Assembly (NCBI GenBank): GCA_945897765.1
Contig: CAMDGP010000124.1
Location: 1-6,599, forward strand
Length of the DNA: 6,599 nt
Direction: 5' to 3'
Source of the DNA: Chitinophaga pinensis
Lineage (GTDB): Bacteria > Bacteroidota > Bacteroidia > Flavobacteriales_D > Crocinitomicaceae
Under the pieces are notes generated by a model. That model was given only the letters and a program-made list of their open reading frames with translations, was not told where the DNA came from and did no database searches. Below are positions 1 to 5,776 of this stretch, piece by piece. Position 1 is the stretch's first letter, and every line of letters starts with the position of its first letter. The position numbers were made by a program, and so were the translations under genes.

Positions 1-1701
1 AATGAGCGCGCAAAAGGAAAATCATTCTACGAACTAGCGGATTGGAGTCCGTCTCCAAATAATGAAATTTTGGCCGTAAGCGAAGATTTTGTTGGAAGAA
101 GAAAATACAATATCACCTTCCGTCAAAATAAAAATGGAAAATTCCTAAAAGACAAAATCTCAGACGTTAGCGGAGGTGTAGTTTGGGCAAATGATAATAA
201 AACTGTTTTTTACGGAAAGAAAGATACCGTAACGCTTAGAGAATTTCAAATTTACCGTCACATTCTTGGAACTGACTCAAAAACTGATGTTTTAGTCTAC
301 GAAGAAAAAGACGAAAAATTTGGTGTTGGTGTAGGAAAATCAATAACTGATAAATTCATAATGCTTTATTCTTACAGCTCTACAACTTCCGAAATGCAAT
401 GGGTTGATGCCGACAAACCTATAGATAAACCAACCGTATTTCTTCCAAGAAAACAAGGACATTTGTATGAAATTGCGCACCACACGAACGGGTTTTACAT
501 TCTTTCCAATGACAAAGCGACTAACAAGCGAATTTTGTTTTCAGTAATTGCGCCAACATCATTAGAATCTTGTAAGGAATTAGTTGCGCATGACTCAAAA
601 ACATTACTTGAAGGTATTTCAGTTTTCAAAAATTTCTTGTTAATTGAAGAACGTACAAACGGTTTACGCAAATTGAAATTGAGAAATATCAACGATAATT
701 CAGATCGCTATCTTTCGATGAATGAAGAAACTTATTTCTTAGGATTGGGTCTAAACGATGAATTCAATACCGACGAAATTTTCTATTCTTATAATTCAAT
801 GACTACGCCATCAACCGTTTACAAATACAATATGGCGACTGGTCAACAAACCGTTTGGTTCAGAAAAGAATTATTAGACAAAAACTTTAAATCTGAAGAT
901 TATACTTCTCAACGCATTTGGGCAACAGCGAACGATGGCACTCAAATTCCGATTAGCTTAGTTTATAAAAAAGGAACAGATTTAAAAAATGCGCCTTGTT
1001 TGTTATATGGCTATGGATCTTATGGTTACACCCTTCCTGATGTATTTAGTCCAACACGTTTAAGTCTACTGAACAGAGGTTTTGTTTATGCTGTTGCTCA
1101 CATTCGCGGAAGTAAATATATGGGTGAAGAATGGTACGAAAACGGAAAATTCGATAAGAAAATCAACACTTTTACCGATTTCATCAATGCAGCGGAACAT
1201 TTAGGACATCACGGCTATTGCGACAAAGATAAAATCTACTCACAAGGCGGAAGTGCTGGAGGATTATTGATGGGAGCTATAACCAATATGGCACCCTACT
1301 TATGGAAAGGAATTATTTCACAAGTTCCATTTGTGGATGTGGTAACAACGATGTTGGATGAATCGATTCCGTTAACAACCGGCGAGTATGAAGAATGGGG
1401 AAATCCGAACGATCCGTATTATTACAACTATATGCTAAAGTATTCACCAATTGACAATATTCACCGAATGGATTATCCAGCGATGTATATTACAACTGGA
1501 TACCACGATTCACAAGTTCAATATTGGGAACCGATGAAATACGTTGCAAAAGTGCGTGAATACCGAACAAACAAAAATCCATTGGTGTTTGAATGTAATA
1601 TGGATGCAGGTCACGGTGGCGGTTCTGGGCGTACACAAGAACGTTTGGAAGTTGCTAAAGTTTATGCCTTTATCCTAAGTTTAGAAGGAATTTCAAAATA
1701 G
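1..1701 (+). CDS. ptrB: Oligopeptidase B (S9A serine peptidase), 5' end missing
   Basis: This is a prolyl-oligopeptidase-family serine peptidase that hydrolyses short peptides after Arg or Lys. The reading frame is open from base 1, so the gene starts outside the window; the visible 566 codons compare with about 690 for the family, suggesting roughly 115 N-terminal residues are absent. The first half (to about base 900) is beta-propeller sequence, including GRRKYNITFR and a YRHILGT segment. The alpha/beta-hydrolase domain follows, opening at TSQRIWATANDGTQIPISLVY. The triad is visible: Ser in GGSAGG (1252-1254), Asp in GYHDSQVQYWEP (1507-1509) and His in DAGHGGGSGR (1612-1614). The block VPFVDVVTTMLDESIPLTTG then EYEEWGNP closely resembles E. 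coli PtrB as I remember it. Its two Glu codons (1384-1386, 1390-1392) align with Glu576/Glu578, known in the Salmonella enzyme to set basic P1 preference. Whether it carries a signal peptide cannot be seen. The next gene begins about 20 bases after the stop, so they may be co-transcribed. Confidence 0.95.
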   Translation, partial: NERAKGKSFYELADWSPSPNNEILAVSEDFVGRRKYNITFRQNKNGKFLKDKISDVSGGVVWANDNKTVFYGKKDTVTLREFQIYRHILGTDSKTDVLVYEEKDEKFGVGVGKSITDKFIMLYSYSSTTSEMQWVDADKPIDKPTVFLPRKQGHLYEIAHHTNGFYILSNDKATNKRILFSVIAPTSLESCKELVAHDSKTLLEGISVFKNFLLIEERTNGLRKLKLRNINDNSDRYLSMNEETYFLGLGLNDEFNTDEIFYSYNSMTTPSTVYKYNMATGQQTVWFRKELLDKNFKSEDYTSQRIWATANDGTQIPISLVYKKGTDLKNAPCLLYGYGSYGYTLPDVFSPTRLSLLNRGFVYAVAHIRGSKYMGEEWYENGKFDKKINTFTDFINAAEHLGHHGYCDKDKIYSQGGSAGGLLMGAITNMAPYLWKGIISQVPFVDVVTTMLDESIPLTTGEYEEWGNPNDPYYYNYMLKYSPIDNIHRMDYPAMYITTGYHDSQVQYWEPMKYVAKVREYRTNKNPLVFECNMDAGHGGGSGRTQERLEVAKVYAFILSLEGISK

Positions 1702-1723
1702 GATTTTAAATGCCGAAACACAA

Positions 1724-2788
1724 GTGGAAAAGTTAAAACGCAACCTACTATTTTTTGATTTCGTGAGTTTTAATGGTTTCAAATTGAGCGCTTTAAAACT
1801 TGGTGTTTTTACTTTGATATTCTTTTCTTCAATTAATTTTTCAATAGCTCAAGACGATAGTTTAGTGATTGAAAACTTTAGAGATCGAAAGGTAGTTTTT
1901 GCTGATTTAGGATATACAACTGCGCCTTTTTTTCTGCGCTATCCATACTCTTCTGAAATCGGAAAACTTAGTTATAAAAACAATTTTAGGCTATTTATGG
2001 GGCTTGGTTTTGCTTACAAATGGTTTTCGATGCGTGTTGGTTTTCCGTTATTAAATTCTTTTCGTTCGGTTGACAAATATGGTGAGACCAAGCAATTCAA
2101 TCTGGGTTTTGATTTTTCGTTTAAAAAGTGGTATTACGACTTTGAGTTTAAGTCAGTTTTAGGTTATTCCATTCAAGATGCCAATCGCTGGGATTCAACT
2201 TATACAGAAGCAAAACCAAATCAGAATGAAGCTTCAGTTGGAACTTTAAACTTTGCTTTAAATGCTTGGTATTTCGGTGACAAAAACTTCAAAATGAACG
2301 CCTTGATTGGAAAACGAGCACATTACATTCGTCGGGTTCACACGTGGTATGTGAAAGGAACGATTAATGTTTTCGGTGCTGACAACAATGGAGTTCCGTT
2401 GATTCCTAGCGAATTACAAAATCCAGCGAATTCGAAAACGCTATCTTCCACTTTGTCTTCCTTTGATTTTGGTGTAATTCCTGGTTACGCTTATGTGGAT
2501 CGTATCAATAATTGGCAATTTTCTGGTTGGTTAGGACTTGGTGGCGTGATTCAATCTAAATTCTATACGGTTTCTGGAGGATCACGAGGATTTTTAGGTT
2601 TAGCACCTCGCTACGATATTCGCCTAATGGGAGGCTATTCTCGTCCTGAATACTTCATTTTTTTACTAACCGATTTCGATAATAAATCCATTCGCTTTTC
2701 AGATTTGATTTACCGGCAGTATTTCTACAGCATCAAAATCGTGGGCGGATATCGTTTTCCAGAGAAGGATAAAAAGAAGAAAAAATAG
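1724..2788 (+). CDS. DUF4421-like putative outer-membrane beta-barrel protein
   Basis: Function is unknown. I assign it to the DUF4421 family, found mainly in Bacteroidota, from recalled resemblance of the segment GLGFAYKWFSMRVGFPL followed by DKYGETK (residues 118-123 from the GTG start) and the run of alternating aromatic/polar strands. A hydrophobic stretch (residues 24-41, LKLGVFTLIFFSSINFSI) ending in AQ|DDS looks like a signal peptide, so the protein is exported. The many short amphipathic strands and the terminal strand SIKIVGGYRF suggest a beta-barrel in the outer membrane. A 9-residue lysine-rich tail (PEKDKKKKK) follows this strand. The start is uncertain: GTG at 1724 gives an unusually long 42-residue leader, while in-frame GTG at 1763 or TTG at 1784 gives a more normal 22-30 residue signal peptide. 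No in-frame ATG precedes the signal. It lies 22 bases after the oligopeptidase B stop, and a hairpin/T-tract terminator follows it. Family confidence is moderate; envelope location is inferred. Confidence 0.72.
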   Translation: MEKLKRNLLFFDFVSFNGFKLSALKLGVFTLIFFSSINFSIAQDDSLVIENFRDRKVVFADLGYTTAPFFLRYPYSSEIGKLSYKNNFRLFMGLGFAYKWFSMRVGFPLLNSFRSVDKYGETKQFNLGFDFSFKKWYYDFEFKSVLGYSIQDANRWDSTYTEAKPNQNEASVGTLNFALNAWYFGDKNFKMNALIGKRAHYIRRVHTWYVKGTINVFGADNNGVPLIPSELQNPANSKTLSSTLSSFDFGVIPGYAYVDRINNWQFSGWLGLGGVIQSKFYTVSGGSRGFLGLAPRYDIRLMGGYSRPEYFIFLLTDFDNKSIRFSDLIYRQYFYSIKIVGGYRFPEKDKKKKK

Positions 2789-2797
2789 CTTTTTGCC

Positions 2798-2848
2798 ATT
2801 CTTTTGCTTGATCAAAAGAATCAAAAATCAAGGATCTGATTTTTTTTT
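2798..2848 (+). terminator. Probable intrinsic terminator after the DUF4421-like gene (two tandem hairpins plus T-tract)
   Basis: Ten bases after the stop codon there is a perfect 9-bp inverted repeat (ATTCTTTTG 2798-2806, CAAAAGAAT 2813-2821) around a 6-base loop. It is followed by a second perfect 8-bp inverted repeat (AAAAATCA 2823-2830, TGATTTTT 2837-2844) with a 6-base loop, which runs into an unbroken stretch of nine T residues (2840-2848). A stem leading into a T-tract is the form of a Rho-independent terminator on the plus strand. The stems are AT-rich and so only moderately stable. The first hairpin is symmetrical and could also affect minus-strand transcripts, but it has no T-tract in that direction. 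Confidence 0.6.
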
Positions 2849-2895
2849 GTTCGCAAATTTTTGTCCTTCAATTATTTACAGCTCGTTGCGAACAA
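2847..2895. repeat. Inverted repeat, perfect 10-bp arms
   Basis: TTGTTCGCAA (2847-2856) is matched by its exact reverse complement TTGCGAACAA (2886-2895) across a 29-base spacer. The core TTGTTCGC occurs a third time at 3010-3017, close to the end of the gene-free gap. The arms could pair in RNA or serve as two inverted protein-binding half-sites; nothing in the sequence decides between these. Confidence 0.7.
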
Positions 2896-2908
2896 TTTTA
2901 ACTCCTTT

Positions 2909-2973
2909 CTGAAACTGAAATTTTTTAATCCGTCAGCTGACGGAACAGAAATTTTAAAAATTAACAGTTTCAG
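2909..2973. repeat. Long nested inverted repeat with central 16-base palindrome
   Basis: The outer arms CTGAAACTG (2909-2917) and CAGTTTCAG (2965-2973) are exact reverse complements. Inside them AATTTTTTAA (2919-2928) can pair with TTAAAAATT (2954-2962) with one bulged base. At the centre TCCGTCAGCTGACGGA (2929-2944) is a perfect 16-base palindrome. The right side carries about nine extra unpaired bases (2945-2953). Together they would fold into a ~65-base hairpin with one bulge. There is no T-tract on either side, so it is not a standard terminator. Confidence 0.75.
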
Positions 2974-3110
2974 TGCAGTAGCTAAAACCCAGAAATTCAA
3001 GGCCAATCATTGTTCGCTACTATTCATTAAATAGTTCTCACTTTAATCATATTCTTGATTTTCAATAATAAATTATTTTACTTGTACTATTTCGGATAAA
3101 CCATTTATTA

Positions 3111-4706
3111 TTATTTTTTAAATGATTGTAAATCGTATAAACGTACATTGTCCTTTGAAAAAACTTCTTTTTTAGTGAAAACTAAAGTAACTGAATCCAT
3201 TGGCTCAGGTCCAATTAACAAAAGATAATCAGCACCTTTTCTACAAAGCTCATGAATACGTTTTAGCCTATCACCATTTTGGTAGAAATTTTGACTAGTA
3301 TAACCAATTCGATTAATCGTAAATAATTGAATATTGGGCGAGGGGTCCGCTAGACATAATACAGTATCTTGAACGTGAATAATCTGTTGTAATTCTTTGG
3401 AACGAAGTTGTAATTTCAATAAATGATCACCATGATACCAATGAAAATACCCCCAGTTACCTTTTACAAAATCACTAACAAAAAATGTGTTTTTTGTTAT
3501 AACATTATTTTTCCCGAAAGCAATTTGGGTAAACGAAATTGGGTGAAGTAAAATCACTCCAATGAAAAGACTACTTAATAGATAGGAAGTAAAGGTAGAT
3601 TTTGCAAAAAGAAATTCTGCATTTTTAATAATTAAAAATAAAAATAAAAGTGGAAAAAATAGAATTTCAATAAGGTAATAATCATGAACATCAAACACCC
3701 AAAACCAAAGTATGAAATATGCAATAACTCCTAATAAGCCTAATAGAATCGACCAAACAAAGAAGGAAGAAATTTTGGATTTGATAATTAAGAAAATGGT
3801 TAAGAAAATGACGGGAATCATAATAAAATGATGGTAAAGCATATCGAATTGATATTTCCAAATAATATCCCAAATCTCCTTTCTCCGAATTGCATCTACT
3901 TCCCAAATTGGTCTAATTGTGGTTGAAAAAATGATTGATTGGTGTTCAGAATTATAGTCAATTGCAAAGGAATACCACAGAAAAGTAATAAATAAAGCAA
4001 GGATAAATGTGGAGGTTAAAATCAAAAATGGCCTTAGATTAGCAGAAAATAAATTTCTTTTGTGAAATAGAAAATAAAAAAAAGAGGCTCCTGAAAAAGT
4101 TAGAACGACAATAAGAACTGTTACTTTTATTAATACTGTTAAGGTTAGAAACAAAAAAAACAATCCTAAATAGCTTAATTTATGAGTTGTTAGAAACTGA
4201 AAAACAAAATAAGCTGAAAACAGAACAAACGCAAACGAATAAATATTAGGTAAGAGTGTGTCAGAATAATAAATGAGGACAGGTGAACTAAAAATAACAC
4301 CAACAAAAACCAATGTCTTCTTGTGACTCTCTAAGTAATAATTGACAACCTTACTAAACAGCGCAATTGAAGTAAATAATGTTCCTAACGAGATACACTT
4401 TGCCAACCATTCATACTGCCCAAATAAACGCCAAATATTTCCAATTATGTAATAAACTATTGGAAACTCAGCAGCAGCATTTCTATTTCCAACGTTTGAA
4501 ATAAAATTTGTTTGTGGTTCTAAGAATGCAGCACCTTTTGAGTAATTTAATGCAAAAGCTAAAGAATCTGTTTTTCGCCATTCATGAATTGGCATTACTC
4601 CATCAAAAAAATGAATGAATAATCCATAAACAAAAAACAAGGTTAGTAACACTAAAATTGATTTTGTGAAAAGACCTAGATTTTGAAATATGTATAAGAA
4701 TTTCAT
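3111..4706 (-). CDS. GT-C integral-membrane glycosyltransferase (GT39/ArnT-like)
   Basis: This 531-residue protein has about ten hydrophobic segments, roughly at residues 16-34, 81-95, 100-117, 129-147, 154-172, 177-206, 225-248, 287-311, 315-340, 342-362 and 372-392. A soluble, probably periplasmic, C-terminal domain of about 130 residues follows. The first extracytoplasmic loop has HEWRKTD (residues 41-47, bases 4566-4586), then FLEPQ and AEFPIVYY. I recognise this WR(Q/K)xD...P...EFP pattern from PMT/ArnT-type GT-C enzymes, where an acidic residue in this loop is catalytic; Glu42 and Asp47 are the candidates. VHDYYLIEIL, before the ninth segment or so, also fits the family. Such enzymes transfer a sugar from a polyprenyl-phosphate carrier to an acceptor at the outer face of the inner membrane. 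Sugar and acceptor are not readable here. The ATG lies 5 bases after the stop of the upstream GT2 gene, so the two are almost certainly co-transcribed and perhaps translationally coupled. Glycosyltransferase identity is confident; exact family is less so. Confidence 0.82.
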   Translation of the reverse strand: MKFLYIFQNLGLFTKSILVLLTLFFVYGLFIHFFDGVMPIHEWRKTDSLAFALNYSKGAAFLEPQTNFISNVGNRNAAAEFPIVYYIIGNIWRLFGQYEWLAKCISLGTLFTSIALFSKVVNYYLESHKKTLVFVGVIFSSPVLIYYSDTLLPNIYSFAFVLFSAYFVFQFLTTHKLSYLGLFFLFLTLTVLIKVTVLIVVLTFSGASFFYFLFHKRNLFSANLRPFLILTSTFILALFITFLWYSFAIDYNSEHQSIIFSTTIRPIWEVDAIRRKEIWDIIWKYQFDMLYHHFIMIPVIFLTIFLIIKSKISSFFVWSILLGLLGVIAYFILWFWVFDVHDYYLIEILFFPLLFLFLIIKNAEFLFAKSTFTSYLLSSLFIGVILLHPISFTQIAFGKNNVITKNTFFVSDFVKGNWGYFHWYHGDHLLKLQLRSKELQQIIHVQDTVLCLADPSPNIQLFTINRIGYTSQNFYQNGDRLKRIHELCRKGADYLLLIGPEPMDSVTLVFTKKEVFSKDNVRLYDLQSFKK

Positions 4707-4711
4707 TGTTG

Positions 4712-5644
4712 CTAAATCGTTTTTTCATCAATGATATAATTGGGGCGATTTTTACTTTGCGTAAACAACTTTCCTAAATATACACCTACGATTCCCATCA
4801 TAATTAATTGCAAACCACCAATAAATAAAATAGAAGCGATTAATGAAGTCCAACCAAGAATGGCATCATTTGTAAACAAAGAAACATAGATCGCATAAAC
4901 GCCATATAAAAAGGCAATTACAGCAAAAAATAACCCTAAATAAATGGAGAAATACAATGGCTTTGCGCTCGAGGATGTAATACCTGTTAAGGCAAATTTT
5001 AGCATTTTCGAAAACGAATATTTCGTGGTTCCTGAAAATCGTTCTTGAGGTTTGTAAGGGATTCCTATTTGCTTGAATCCTAATTTTGGAATAATACCTC
5101 TAAAGAACAAATTGCTTTCGTTGTAATTGCGCAATGCTTTTACTACTTTTTTATCCAACAAACGAAAATCAGCCGTACCTTCCTCTAACTTGGTGTCCGA
5201 AAGATAATTGACCATTTTATAAAACAACTTAGAAGTCATCTTTTTAAAGAAAGACAATTCTTTTCCATCCTTTCGGATTGAATAAACTACTTCATTTCCT
5301 TCTTTCCACAAGCGAATCATTTCAGGAATTAATGCTGGTGGGTGTTGCAAATCTGCATCCATACTTATTACCGCATTTCCATCTGCATAATCTAAACCTG
5401 CTTTCAAAGCGTTTTGATGTCCGAAATTTCGACTAAAACTAATGAATTTAACCCTTGAATCAATCTGACTTAAATGTTTGACTTTATCCAATGAACCATC
5501 TGAACTTCCATCATTTACGTAAATAACTTCGAAATTAGCATGAGTTATTTGTTCAAATGCTTCAGTAATTTTTTTGTATAGAATTTCAATGTTCCCTTCT
5601 TCGTTAAAGGTTGGAATAACAATTGAAATTTTTAATTCATTCAT
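4712..5644 (-). CDS. GT2 family polyprenyl-phosphate glycosyltransferase (DPM1/GtrB/ArnC-like)
   Basis: This 310-residue protein has a cytoplasmic GT-A domain followed by two membrane segments. The nucleotide-sugar fold is clear: SIVIPTFNEEGNI (7-19), VNDGSSDGS (43-51), SRNFGHQNALKAG (71-83) and the metal-binding DAD within MDADLQHPP (residues 96-98, bases 5351-5359). Downstream are DFRLLDKKVV and the QERFSGTTKYSFSKMLKFA stretch shared by DPM1, GtrB and ArnC relatives. Hydrophobic segments lie at about 230-255 and 263-297. The length and the paired C-terminal helices match the GtrB/ArnC type, which moves a sugar from a nucleotide donor to undecaprenyl (or similar) phosphate. Which sugar is used cannot be told. 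It is the promoter-proximal gene of a two-gene unit, with the GT-C transferase 5 bases downstream as the likely user of its product. The ATG start directly precedes a normal SIVIPTFNE beginning, so the start is well supported. Confidence 0.93.
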   Translation of the reverse strand: MNELKISIVIPTFNEEGNIEILYKKITEAFEQITHANFEVIYVNDGSSDGSLDKVKHLSQIDSRVKFISFSRNFGHQNALKAGLDYADGNAVISMDADLQHPPALIPEMIRLWKEGNEVVYSIRKDGKELSFFKKMTSKLFYKMVNYLSDTKLEEGTADFRLLDKKVVKALRNYNESNLFFRGIIPKLGFKQIGIPYKPQERFSGTTKYSFSKMLKFALTGITSSSAKPLYFSIYLGLFFAVIAFLYGVYAIYVSLFTNDAILGWTSLIASILFIGGLQLIMMGIVGVYLGKLFTQSKNRPNYIIDEKTI

Positions 5645-5776
5645 AGATGCGAAAATAACGAATCTTTATCAATTTATTCGCAACCATAATTAAGCTGTTC
5701 TTTTTAACTCTTTTTAAAACCAATAACGTCTTCTCAAAAGTGTAGATTACTTACTTTTTCTTTTTAAACTTGCTGA
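5645..5776. promoter_or_regulatory. Divergent intergenic region expected to hold two promoters
   Basis: These 132 bases separate the start codons of the minus-strand glycosyltransferase pair and the plus-strand porin, so promoters for both are expected here. I could not find a full match to the Bacteroidota consensus (TTTG, about 19 bases, TAnnTTTG). Partial look-alikes are TACTTTTT at 5752-5759 on the plus strand and TATGGTTG (the complement of 5681-5688) on the minus strand; neither has a good upstream box. A 6-bp inverted repeat, TGCGAA (5648-5653) and TTCGCA (5677-5682), lies just upstream of the GT2 start and may be chance. No transcription start is assigned. Confidence 0.4.

Larger units (their letters stand above)
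2798..3035. repeat. Structured gene-free region, possible interspersed repeat element
   Basis: The 322-base space between the converging genes (2789-3110) has no credible coding frame. Its left three quarters are dense in inverted repeats: the two hairpins at 2798-2844, the 10-bp pair at 2847/2886, the nested hairpin at 2909-2973, a 6-bp pair AGTAGC/GCTACT (2977-2982, 3016-3021) and a small hairpin ACTATT/AATAGT (3019-3024, 3030-3035). The two ends also resemble each other in the same orientation: ATCAAGG then TTGTTCGC at 2827-2854, and TTCAAGG then TTGTTCGC at 2997-3017. The motif GCTTGATCAAAAG then AATCAAGG resembles intergenic repeats I associate with Bacteroidota genomes, but that is memory and not a search. 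The rest, 3036-3110, is plain AT-rich sequence in which I see nothing definite. No clear T-tract terminator for the minus-strand gene is visible. Confidence 0.45.

Noticed and set aside
495..692. A 65-codon open frame on the minus strand inside the oligopeptidase B gene
   Set aside because: It is antisense to a clearly conserved propeller domain, has no recognisable motifs, and looks like a chance frame.
1710..1736. Eight-codon ATG frame (MPKHKWKS) as a separate small gene
   Set aside because: It is too short to support as a gene and no ribosome-binding signal is visible; kept only as a note on the start ambiguity.
2789..3110. A degenerate insertion sequence or CRISPR-like array in the gap
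   Set aside because: No transposase fragment can be read in any frame, and the repeats are inverted pairs of differing sequence, not regularly spaced direct repeats.
3691..3906. A 71-codon minus-strand frame overlapping the GT-C gene
   Set aside because: It lies in another frame of a confident membrane-protein gene; its content reflects the AT-rich hydrophobic coding of the real gene.
5648..5682. TGCGAA/TTCGCA inverted repeat upstream of the GT2 gene as an operator
   Set aside because: Arms of only 6 bp with a 23-base spacer in AT-rich DNA are expected by chance often enough that no regulator site can be claimed.
5681..5759. Consensus Bacteroidota promoters in the divergent region
   Set aside because: Only partial -7-like boxes (TATGGTTG on the minus strand, TACTTTTT on the plus) were found, with no properly spaced upstream TTTG element.
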